64,000 nucleotides of DNA from Riptortus pedestris (taxonomy: Eukaryota > Arthropoda > Insecta > Hemiptera > Alydidae). How positions within the stretch are numbered: position 1 is the stretch's first letter; every line of letters starts with the position of its first letter. The position numbers and the translations under genes were made by a program. The DNA is taken from positions 127,372,501 to 127,436,500 of the forward strand of contig CM032230.1 of the NCBI GenBank assembly GCA_019009955.1, in the 5' to 3' direction. Below, piece after piece: positions 33,484 through 41,063 of the stretch. The notes beneath the pieces were generated by a model. That model was not told where the DNA came from. It made no database searches and saw nothing but the letters and a program-made list of their open reading frames with translations.

Positions 33484-34545
33484 CATTAGCTAAGGGTGTT
33501 AATCTTATAAACCGATTTTATTTTTTTACTATTATACAATGGTCATTGCTCATATAATTATTGAGGTCTCTTGGAAATTTCCTTTCCCAACACAAATTTT
33601 AATACTTTCATTCATTCGCATGTAACATAATATTGGCTGTGATTTACCAGCACCCATCTCAGGGATTTCAGGATTCTGTTCTGAATTAGAAATAGCTAAA
33701 CCTTTCTTTCATCCTCAAATGTTACAACTTTCTCTGTAAGAGATTTTTCTATTTCAACTTCTTTTGGGTGTTTTGAAGAAGGGCCAGGGCCTTGCCTATG
33801 TGATTGATTAGTATTTTTCCTTCTTCCTTTATAACTTGAATTAGGGGTTTGATTTTGATGCTGATTTCTGTGTCCTGCTGAGGGCCCCATCATATCCTGC
33901 ACGGTAGCCACTAGAAGAGGCAGCAAATGATTTCCTGGGTTCTGATCTGGTAAAATTTGCACCCCTGTAGCTCTCTGAATTGTAGTTGTATGGGCTCTTT
34001 GTGGGAGCGTGCTGGCAACTATAGGGGCTTCTTGTCTCTATTTGCTTAAAAGGAAGAAATGTCGTTAGATTTTCAACACATGTTCTGCTTGTATAGTGTT
34101 AAATTGTAACACAATTTAGATTTCTTATCTCTAGCAATTTGTTAAAACTGATGTACCCATACATTTATTATTAGCTAAAGGTCTTAATTTTTTTTTTAAA
34201 TTATACAATGTTCATTGCTCTTATAATTATTGAGGTCTCTTGAAAATTTCCTTTCACATCACGGATTTTATTACTGTCATTCATTCTCTTGCTGTAACTT
34301 AATATTGACTGCAAATTAACATAAATACCTGATTGGCTTCTAATTAATATTTTATATTAATTTGTTATTTCAGGCAAAAAGAAACAAATGATAAAACTCC
34401 TGTTATTACTCCTGTTCGACGATCGACTAGGAAGAAGGCTGAGACACCAGGATCATTGAAGAGCTGTCGGGTTATTCAAGAATTATCACCAGAAGTGTTG
34501 CAAATAGCAAAAGTTGTGCAAAATCCATATCTCAAACCGGAGTGA
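21642..34545 (+). CDS. CKAP2-like candidate protein, copy 1 (gene span, 7 coding exons)
   Basis: Exons: 21642-21673, 23352-23509, 24255-24286, 24937-26230, 26710-26738, 30175-30338, 34374-34545. All introns are GT..AG and phases match throughout, giving 1881 nt and 626 residues ending at TGA. Residues 1-63 are basic and partly helical (MSSVMTPTRLKKRVDEWRE). Next comes a Tyr/Gly/Arg/Gln/His-rich segment (about 75-205), then a long Glu/Asp/Ser/Thr-rich region, then a basic tail with ITPGKGSRKSRVLLDSTN and TPVITPVRRSTRKK. The order of a TP-x-K-x-V motif, an Asn and then TPVRRS-x-R recalls the C-terminus of vertebrate CKAP2 (microtubule/spindle protein), and the Lys-rich start recalls its N-terminus. 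That match is from memory and weak. No enzyme domain, signal peptide or membrane segment is seen. Introns are full of transposons. Polyadenylation signal at 34563. Confidence 0.75.
23352..23509 (+). CDS. Copy 1 exon 2
   Basis: Acceptor TTTTAG/G, donor ACAG/GTAATA. Encodes a charged, probably helical stretch, KRVDEWREAREKKMASRLQ, then DKKRTVSAMVLGVLEKKP. Phase 2 in, phase 1 out. Confidence 0.75.
23715..24110 (+). mobile_element. CTAG-family 3' fragment in intron 2
   Basis: One internal unit (ACAAAAGTTACTGTAAATAA, AACAACTTTTGTTATGAGC) and the 3' end (CGGTTCAGTAGTTTAGGTGT, GAGAAAAGAATCAATC). The (CAAA)n part is short and the front end is missing. Confidence 0.65.
24255..24286 (+). CDS. Copy 1 exon 3
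   Basis: A 32-base exon (TTTTTCAG/ATAAT..CTAATG/GTAAGT) encoding the second part of an Asp codon then NLGRPSVGLM. It turns phase 1 into phase 0, which exon 4 requires. Confidence 0.65.
24937..26230 (+). CDS. Copy 1 exon 4 (large central exon)
   Basis: 1294 bases, open throughout, acceptor TTGCAG, donor CAAG/GTAATT. It starts KKSLSYGDVHNFQQRR and continues with a Tyr/Gly/Arg/His/Gln-rich, prion-like segment of about 130 residues. EKVVTFEDE follows, then a long acidic region with FSLCLEADSS near residue 330 of the exon. Homologous to the exon at 54073-55993, which is longer because of internal repeats. Confidence 0.85.
26710..26738 (+). CDS. Copy 1 exon 5
   Basis: A 29-base exon between TGAACAG/GT and AAAAAT/GTAAGT, encoding GLITPKPNKN. 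Its counterpart in copy 2 (57478-57506) has exactly the same length and phase. Confidence 0.8.
26879..27001 (+). CDS. Possible alternative terminal exon of copy 1
   Basis: After a good acceptor (TCTCCTTTCAG) the phase-0 frame continues for 40 codons (IEEFASQLISLSPTKDPMLK and a hydrophobic tail) to TAA at 26999-27001. A polyadenylation signal AATAAA (27000-27005) overlaps the stop. Phase 0 is what exon 5 delivers. If used, it would give a short isoform ending here instead of with the TPVRRSTR tail. No counterpart is seen in copy 2, so chance is possible. Confidence 0.35.
   Translation: MEEFASQLISLSPTKDPMLKCYISSGDFFLFNLIIMYHHP
27168..27955 (-). mobile_element. HINE in intron 5 of copy 1
   Basis: Complete, minus orientation. 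Hairpin (GATTTCCCTTGAGGGAAATC) at the left, a short (TA)n at 27302-27315, and the 5' end GCGTGACGGACTT at the right. It includes the GCTTCTAACGTTACCTTCGT segment also found in the copy at 537-1299. Confidence 0.85.
28323..29674 (-). mobile_element. HINE, long type, split by a CTAG element
   Basis: 3' end at 28323 (TTAGCAGATTTCCCTTAAGG), then (TA)n and (CA)n at 28407-28478. The CTAG element is at 28481-29124, then the long-type HINE body (CCTTCAGCAAACCCCCACTC...) and 5' end TGCAGCCCCTGCGGAACGGA. It lies in intron 5 of copy 1. Confidence 0.8.
28481..29124 (+). mobile_element. CTAG-family short element inside HINE
   Basis: Starts CTAGCTGAGTTGTCTGGGTT and ends TAAGTTACAATTATATATA. It lacks the 295-bp units; the core AACTGGGTGCACCTCCCCAG is shared with 13620 (inverted) and 62865. 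Confidence 0.75.
30175..30338 (+). CDS. Copy 1 exon 6
   Basis: Acceptor TTTTTTAG, donor ATGAA/GTGAGT, phase 0 in and 2 out. Encodes LDEITENLDVMFITPGKGSR and KSRVLLDSTNIVESSTIKYV. By hand count, 44 of 54 residues match the exon at 59059-59222. It is the best conserved part along with exon 7. Confidence 0.85.
30588..30780. repeat. Intron 6 segment shared with copy 2, plus (TA)n
   Basis: GTATGTATAATGACCATTAGCAA (about 30604-30627) recurs as GAATGTATAATGACCATTAGCAA at about 61250, at the same place in intron 6 of copy 2. This shows that the intron was duplicated with the exons. A (TA)n tract lies at 30652-30695. Confidence 0.55.
31075..32636 (-). pseudogene. 5'-truncated LINE: reverse transcriptase and RNase H remnant
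   Basis: Read on the minus strand from 32636. First comes the end of the reverse transcriptase palm (TIGTPQG, a stop, then SPHLWNLIIDDLL and the catalytic FADD-type AFADDIIILVK). Then the RT thumb-like segment (IVRVQRLVALKIIKGFRTVP, near 32050). Then RNase H (QIYTNRSKDKEYVGCAFIVF near 31815, NQTEALALMNALKYV, WVEGHAGLYENELVEKIAK near 31490). A Cys/His-like tail (TTEHLIYSCT) ends about 31100. This order fits I/R1-group non-LTR elements. Frameshifts and stops make it inactive. It lies in intron 6 of copy 1, antisense. Confidence 0.8.
32636..33424 (+). mobile_element. CTAG-family element, 5'-truncated
   Basis: Starts mid-unit (CTCCTGTTCGAACCTAAAAA) directly at the truncated end of the LINE. Contains two units (AACAAAAGTTACTCTAAATA at about 32806 and 33100) and the 3' end AAAATCAATGTACAG. 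A (TA)n tract follows (33424-33470). Confidence 0.7.
33487..33645 (+). repeat. Direct repeat flanking the inverted exon fragment, left copy
   Basis: ATTATACAATGGTCATTGCT then TATAATTATTGAGGTCTCTT recurs at 34168-34320 as ATTATACAATGTTCATTGCT and TATAATTATTGAGGTCTCTT. About 150 bp, same orientation on both sides of the exon fragment. Confidence 0.75.
33646..34037 (-). pseudogene. Inverted partial copy of exon 4 inside intron 6
   Basis: The minus strand matches 25040-25435 of copy 1 almost base for base: CAAGAAGCCCCTATAGTTGC..., GAGAGCTACAGGGGTGCAAA, AGTGGCTACCGTGCAGGATA, and AACATTTGAGGATGA near its end. Frame breaks and small deletions are present. It agrees with copy 1 (GHRNQHQNQTPNSSY) and not with copy 2 (GYRSQHHQHQTHSSSY), so it arose from copy 1. 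It has no splice sites of its own and is antisense to the host transcript. Confidence 0.85.
34168..34320 (+). repeat. Direct repeat flanking the inverted exon fragment, right copy
   Basis: Right partner of 33487-33645. It runs into the intron end before exon 7 and is therefore probably the original position. Confidence 0.75.
34374..34545 (+). CDS. Copy 1 exon 7 (C-terminus, stop)
   Basis: Acceptor TTATTTCAG/G. Encodes QKETNDKTPVITPVRRSTR, KKAETPGSLK and a tail ELSPEVLQIAKVVQNP to TGA at 34543-34545. The basic TPVRRSTRKK motif is the CKAP2-like element and could bind microtubules or DNA; that is inference. By hand count it differs from exon 7 of copy 2 at 14 of 172 bases. Confidence 0.85.
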
Positions 34546-35545
34546 TCCTATTATAACTAAATAATAAATGTACATATGTTATATATTAACTGTTCAAGAG
34601 TATTTTATGTCTCTGTCTTTAAATTTTCATGGTATCAGAAAAATTCCTTTTACTGATTTATATTTAAAATATTATGGCACAATAAGAAATCTAGCCATTA
34701 TATACCATTGTTACCAGACAAAGGAACTATATTTAAATGAAACAATGGCAAATGTTTGATACACAAAATTTGTTAATAATTGACTATATTTAATAAATAC
34801 CAATTATGTAATTTATAATAGATTATAGATATTTTTAAACAAAATGAAATATTTTATTCAGTGATTGCTTTATTTTTCCCAATTTTGTAACAAATAAATT
34901 ATTCTCTATTCCACTTAACAAATTTTGGGATATGAAGATATATATACACTGAAGCGTAGGTCTTACTAAATGCTCTTGGAAAACATAGATTCATGGTTTG
35001 AGTTATGGGCATTATTTGCAAAGTGACAAACTCACTAGATATATCCACAGAACTTCCCCGGTAAATGACACTGCATAAGCTAAGCAGATTTCTCAGGTAT
35101 GGTACACTCTACGGATCTGTCACAATCTATTCTCCATTTTTCCTGCCGTAAAAAGCCTATGTAAACATGAATTTGAGTTTAACCTGGATAATGAGATGTT
35201 TAGTGACTCAGGTGCTCTGTGAAAATTTAATTAGGAGGAATGGGGGTTTAAGGAAGGCCGAAAACTTGCAGATCTTGATTAGTATTTGAGTTTGGTAAAA
35301 TATGTGTAAAATAGCATAATCGTAGTGTTAAACATTTTCAAAAGGATTGGTTATTTTTAATGTGACTCGTGATAAGGATTTCTTTAAAAAAATGTATTCC
35401 CCTTGTTCTTCCTGGCCAAATCCCAAGCATTACAGAATATTAATCTTTTATTTTACAAGGTAAGATCAAATATTGAGTATGGCATATCAGATATTTTAGA
35501 TTTTTTTTTTCCTAATGTAGACATCTCTTTACATTGCTAATAAAA
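34546..35545 (+). repeat. 3' flank of copy 1, paralogous to 61625-62590
   Basis: Holds the 3' UTR with AATAAA (34563-34568) and about 1 kb that aligns with the 3' flank of copy 2. Shared landmarks are TAATTTATAATAGATTATA, AAATTATTCTCTATTCCA, TGACACTGCATAAGCTAAGC (an old HINE 5' end), TTAAACATTTTCAAAA and TTACAGAATATTAATCTTT. Similarity stops where the transposase-like pseudogene begins. Confidence 0.8.
34563..34568 (+). terminator. Polyadenylation signal of copy 1
   Basis: AATAAA 17 bases after the stop codon, followed by T/G-rich sequence (ATGTTATATATTAACTGTT). The same signal is found at the same place after copy 2 (61641-61646). Confidence 0.6.
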
Positions 35546-36697
35546 ACATAGAAGGAGGGAAAACTATAGCAGACCTGCATCGTGACTATATAAAAATTTG
35601 TGAAGAGTCACGGAAAGGACATGTAAACTATATGATGTATTCAACAATATTTAAGCAAGAATTTAACATAGCATTTCACACACCAAAAAAAGACCTTTGT
35701 GATTTTTGTCAGGGCTTTCAAAATTCCACAGAGGAGGGAAAAATTGGTCTGCAAGAAACTTACAACCAGCACATTAAGGAAAAAGAGCTTTCCAGGTTGG
35801 AAAAAGAAAGTGAGAAAAACTGTTCAGCCAAAATAGTAACAGTTTTTGATTTACAAGCTGCTCTTCCTTGTCCACAGGGAGAGTCATCCTCCTTTTACTG
35901 TCACGATATTAAATTTTTTTAATTTCACAACATACGAGCTGCAGTCCACTCAAGTGAATTGTTTTACATGGCATGGTCATGGAAATAGAGGAACAAATGA
36001 AGTAGGTTCCTGTCTTTGGCATTATTTAAATAATCTAAATGCAAATGCCTCTGCTCTGTTGGACATTGTATTTTATAGTGATAATTGTGTGGGTCAAAAT
36101 AAAAATAGGTTTAATTTTGCTTTATACGTTCATGCTGTTTCAGCACTCGAAACACATCAACTCCATAACACACAAGTTCCTAGTCAAGGGGCACACCCAA
36201 AACGAAGGTGACGCTGTCCATTCAATAATTGAGCGAGCTGTAAAACGGGCTTCCCTATTTATATCCCTGAAAATTACGTGACTATTATAAAACAAGCAAA
36301 AAAGCGTGGAAAAATATTCAATGTTCATGAGATGTGCTACAGTGACTTTTTTGATCTGATATTATTGGCTGAAGTTCTTGCAATCAAGGATGTATTTACA
36401 AATGAAGATAGTGATCGTGTACCAATTTCTGCGATTTGTATTCTCAAAACCTTGAAGGATCAACCAGGACTGCTACATTATAAAACATCTTACAGTCAAG
36501 AACACTTTAAGTATATAAATGTTCTTCGACATAAACGGCACAACTCGTCATTTAAAACGGTTTCATTGAAACGAGCTTATAGAAAGAAAATAAGTATTCC
36601 AGAAAAAAAGAAAGAGAGCTTGCTCTCTTTATTCAAACAAAAATCAGGTGTCTCTACTATGCCCCAATATTATAAAGATTTTTACGAAAATCTGTAA
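35521..36697 (+). pseudogene. Transposase-like pseudogene with YSDNC-GQNKN motif
   Basis: Frame 1 (35521-35922) reads NIEGGKTIADLHRDYIKICE, FHTPKKDLCDFCQGFQN and the charged KELSRLEKESEKN before FDLQAALPCPQG. A shift then gives TWHGHGNRGTNEVGSC and FYSDNCVGQNKNRF (about 36075). A further shift gives HKFLVKGHTQNEGDAVHSII (about 36170) and YVTIIKQAKK, then the last 139 codons to 36697. These motifs are typical of a widespread animal transposon-associated protein family, probably the one now called DUF7869, with D, N and H/E residues in an integrase-like fold. At least two frameshifts, so it is dead. It begins where the duplicated 3' flank of copy 1 ends. Confidence 0.75.
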
Positions 36698-37777
36698 AAT
36701 TGATTTTAAAATTATTTATAGTTGTAATGCATAAAATTATTTGAATCGAAAGTTCCTATTAACACAATTTTTAGTATTGAACAACAATTCACTAAATTCT
36801 TCCAACTTTATGAAAAGTACTTTATGAAAAACATTTTTTTGAATTACATGTGCATTGAAATATTTGTACATACTTACCTAGGTAATTGATATTTATCGAT
36901 TAGTTTTATTTTGCATTTAAGTAAATATTTTTGGTTATAATCATTTTTGTATTTAGAAATTTGCTCAAAGAAATAAAGAAGCATTATTATGATTGCAAAA
37001 GTTTGCAGTATTATGATATTGAGTTTAGTATTCATTACCCAACTTGTTCCATACAATAATTGCATTTATTCTTATTTAAAATTATTGAAATAATTATTAA
37101 AAATTTTATCACCTATTAAACCTATAAAAAAAATTGACAATTCAAATATTTTTTACTACCTTAAACTTAACCGATCTTTACTGGGTCTTCTTTAGGTCAA
37201 TAGTTTTGAAGAAAACTTCAACAACTTTTGATCAAAAAACAATATTGAAATTCCCTTTTTGCTAATGCACCTGTAATACATTTCTGAACCCACATACCAA
37301 ATTTGATCAAAATCGGTTTTGTAGTTTCGGAGTAGAGTTTTTTAATTGTCAAAATTCTGGGGTAGAGGGCTTCGCCCAATTTATTTAAACACTATTGTAT
37401 AAAATGAATGGTTGTATGTTTTATAAATATTGAATTAATTAATTATTCAACAAAAACTTTCTGTAACTTAATTTGACATTTTTTTATAAATAAATGCAAA
37501 GAATTTGGTACAATACCGTCATATCTCTAAATTTTTAAATTTTGGTGGCATCTCAAAAATAATAAATCAGGAAATATATCATTGGATGATAGAACTAGAC
37601 ATAAAGATACTATTTACAAAGTTTGAACACATGACAATTTTTTTTTAGAAGTAATTCAATAAGAAATTTTAAAATAAATCTTTGGGGGCTTCTCTTGAAA
37701 AATCAGGGATTTTGGAGATCTGACAGTCTTCTTCCTGACAAGCGATATGTTCTGCAGTTTTTCAGTGAATCACTTTT
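36698..37777. other. AT-rich tail of the transposase-like element; no gene
   Basis: A CCAAATTTGATCAAAATCGG-type motif near 37293 and an odd GGGCTTCGCCC palindrome near 37367 suggest transposon 3' sequence. I could not find inverted repeats that would fix its ends. Confidence 0.4.
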
Positions 37778-37870
37778 CAACAGATTTTCCTTAAGGGACA
37801 TAAACTATTGAGGCTGTACAAATGGCACAATTTTTGGAAAATGTGTTCAAATCATTCAGTCATAGCCAAT
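37778..37870 (-). mobile_element. HINE 3' end fragment, diverged
   Basis: AACAGATTTTCCTTAAGGGA then AAACTATTGAGGCTGTAC resembles the hairpin end and following block. The rest is too decayed to follow. Old copy. Confidence 0.5.
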
Positions 37871-38033
37871 GGGAATGGAAATCCTTTGAAATTGTATGTA
37901 TACACACACATAGAGGGGGAGAAAATTCAAAATATCTCTGTTACTATGAGTACTATGAAAATTCATAAATAATTAATATTATTAAAAATTTGCTTTGTTT
38001 TCTCCATCTTAAATATTTGCATTTTAGCAGCAA

Positions 38034-39148
38034 CAGGAGTCAACAATTTTATTTGGCACAAAAGACTCAACAGAACTAAATAAAACTCGTATGTGTATTA
38101 GCACTAACGCCGGTCTAGGGACGGGCATGAGTGGGGGTTGTAAGGGAGGCCTGAAATTAAAAATAGCCGTATTTCGTTTTCTACTGTTTTTTTTCTGCAT
38201 TCAAATATGCGCATGCCAAAAGTTCTTTATTTTGTTATTTAAAGTAACTTTCGTTATATTCACTTTTGCCATATAACAAAGTATAAACGAGATAAACACT
38301 AAAAACTAAAGCGGGAGCCAACAATTCTGTTGGGTACTATCGATTGACCCGAACTTAACAAAACTTGGTATGCGAATTAGCATTAATTCTTCCATGATTA
38401 TGAGCTATATTAAAATTTTTAAGTTCGAACAGGAGGGGGGGGGGGGTTATGAGGGAGGCCTGAAATGAAAATTGCGATATTCTGTTTCCCATTGGTTTTT
38501 CAACACATGCCAAGTAACAGAAGTTGATCATTGTGTTATTTAAAGTAACTTTTGTTATATATACTTTTTTCGTATATGGAAGTATAAACGAGATATACGC
38601 TAAAACCTATAGCGGAAGTCAACACTTTTATATGGCGCAAAAGACAACCTAATTAAGCAAAACTTGGTATGTGAATTAGCATCCACAACTCCATGAAAAT
38701 TAGCTATATTAGCATTTCTATGGACGAAAGTGGGGGGGGGGTTATCCGGGAAGCCGTAGAGAGGGATTGATTGGGAATTCATTTTCATTTACTCTTTTTA
38801 ATTCAAATTTCCATTCTATAAGTCCCCTACGGTTACTTGGCCCTTATGGAAAAATAATAGGCTCAGACGGGAATTATAATTACACGATAATTTTATTGGG
38901 CACTAACGATTGAACCGAACTTACAAAACTCGGTATGTGAATTATCTTCTATGATTATAAGCTATATTAAAATTTTTAGGTTCAAACGGGAGTGGAGGTT
39001 ATAAGGAAGGCCTGAAATGAAAATTCCCGTTTTAGCAGATTTCCCTGAACGGAAACCAGCTATTGAGGTCGTACGCGATTTTTGAAAAATGTCTTCAAAT
39101 GTCCATCGATCCTACCCAGGAGATGACGAAAATGAGGTCCGTTCAAAA

Positions 39149-39218
<70 letters not shown>

Positions 39219-39911
39219 TCTGTTAACGCTCTAGCGGTCGCAATTTTTGTTTGATCGTTACGAAACTCGATATGTAACCGTTTTATGTAAAAAGACAGAT
39301 CAAGTTCGTTAATGGCTGAAATCGGACCAGAGGGAGGGGGGAGTTTCGAAAATTCGAAATATCTTCGTTATTATGCATCGGATCGAAAAATTGTATAGAA
39401 CCAATCTTATTGCAAATTAAATTTACTATAAATATTATTCTATTAATTTATTCTGTATCTTGAATATTAACCGAGATATTTGCATTTCTATTCTGTGTGT
39501 GGTCGGTAGGAGTCGGCTATGTTCGGGACTTTCCGTTGAGAGCTCTGGCGGCCGTTTCCGTAACTGTTCGTCCCTCTTGAATAGGTTTAGAGAGCCCTTA
39601 CTACTACAGTTGTTATTGGGCAGATTTGTCTACTGTAAAACTTCACGTGGGAAATCTGCTTAGTTTACGTAGCCCCTGCGTGACGGACTTTTTTTCATTT
39701 TCTATTTGTTTTTCGGCAAACGTGCACATAGAAAAAGTTGTTTACTTTTTTATTTAGAGTAACATTTGCTGCATTCACTTTTGTCGTAAAATGAAGTAAA
39801 CACGGGAAATACGCTAAAACTATAGCTGGAGTCATTAATTATATTAATACTTATTTAAGTGTTTTTAATAAATACGTATTATGACAAAAGATGTTATGTT
39901 TTAGTCTTATA
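38034..39911 (-). mobile_element. CTAG-family element split by a HINE
   Basis: Minus-orientation units at 38034-39029 (GGGACGGGCATGAGTGGGGG at about 38119; two more near 38430 and 38990) continue at 39693-39911 (TCTATTTGTTTTTCGGCAAA, GAGTAACATTTGC) after the HINE. Here the HINE is the younger insertion, the reverse of most other pairs. Confidence 0.75.
39032..39690 (-). mobile_element. HINE inside a CTAG element
   Basis: Hairpin end at the left (partly degraded: GATTTCCCTGAACGGAAACC), (TA)n at 39154-39213, 5' end GCGTGACGGACTT at the right. The flanking CTAG-element sequence joins across it at a T run. Confidence 0.8.
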
Positions 39912-40230
39912 CAGGGTGCGGCAGAAAGGACGGACGGTTTTTAAAAAGTTATAAAACAGTTAATTTTTACTCAAAAACAAATTTATTGATGCAATAAGGT
40001 TCACAAGAAAATAGCATTTGAGACAGTCAAGTGTGGAAAATAACCTCAGGCATGTGGTGGCCGAAATCTTTGATGCAGTGCTGGAGGCGTTCTTGGAAGT
40101 TGGCATAGACTTTCTCCAACATTGCTCCCTCAACTTGGGCGACTACCACGCGAATTTCGTCCTTCAATTCTTCCAGAGTTCGGGTCATTTGGCACTGTTT
40201 TTTTCGGTACAAGCTGATCAATATGAGCCA
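39912..40230 (-). mobile_element. Mariner-like element 3' end with transposase C-terminus
   Basis: The left end is ACAGGGTGCGGCAGAAAGGA, a typical Tc1/mariner-IS630 terminus. The minus strand encodes the last part of a DDE transposase: MTRTLEELKDEIRVVVAQVE, LEKVYANFQERLQHCIKDFG then HHMPEVIFHT and a stop near 40027. The catalytic part and other end are missing. Confidence 0.7.
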
Positions 40231-40559
40231 GAATTGATGAAGTTGCTAGACGTAACCAGCTTTCTAATCGTGCATCACTCGTCTTGATAGTGGCCATTTT
40301 TGATTAATTTCATGGTCGAAAATAATTGTTGGTAATCACACGTACTTCCGAACTGAGACATCATTTGCTTTGCATTTTTCACCATAAGCGGAAATTTCTC
40401 AGGGCTCACATACGATTTATAACATATTTTTTTTTAATGTTTACTCAGAAAAAGACATTTTTTAAATTGGTATTATTCTGCATGTCAATCACTTCCATTT
40501 GAAAGTCTTCGGGAACTGTTTACGCGTCGATATTAAATGGCAAGGAAACATTTTCATGG

Positions 40560-40871
40560 AAACCACTGTCTATATAAAATACCTATATATTGTGGGTATT
40601 TTTAAAAAGCAGTAACGTTTTCTTTTTCTATGTGTGGAAAGTGAGACTATTCTGCAAAAAATGCTGTTTCCACATTTTTAATTTCCGCTCAAAGCCTTGA
40701 ATTTTATCATACTCGTTGTAAATAAACTGTCCTTTGCCTTGAAATTTCGCATTAAGATCATTGAGATGCCGACTCATGTCGATAAGAATCCCAAAATCGC
40801 ATTACCATAATGAGAAAAGGCAATCCCTTCAAGCCCAAATACAATTGTATTTCGCTTTTTAAGTCGTATAC
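40560..40871 (-). pseudogene. hAT transposase remnant, C-terminal side
   Basis: On the minus strand: EIQLYLGLKG, then CDFGILIDMSRHLNDLNAKF, QGKGQFIYNEYDKIQGFERK and LKMWKQHF, to a stop near 40635. These are hallmarks of the GTF2IRD2/ZBED5-type hAT proteins. The preceding part of the gene is at 48601-49229, on the far side of a 7.7-kb HINE with its own insertions. Confidence 0.75.
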
Positions 40872-41014
40872 TCTTTTAGCAGATTTCCCTTAAGGGAAAT
40901 CAGCTATTGAGGTTGTACTCATGACGGAATTTTCGACATTTTTCTTCAAATGTCCATCGATCCTACCTAGTAGATGAAGAAAATGAGGTCCGTTCAAAAC
41001 TGTATATATATATA

Positions 41015-41061
<47 letters not shown>

Positions 41062-41063
<2 letters not shown>

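Noticed and set aside
40018..40320. Plus-strand 89-codon frame and a second minus-strand frame starting MATIKTSDARLES
   Set aside because: The true signal is the mariner-like C-terminus in a different minus-strand frame; the others have no similarity or features.
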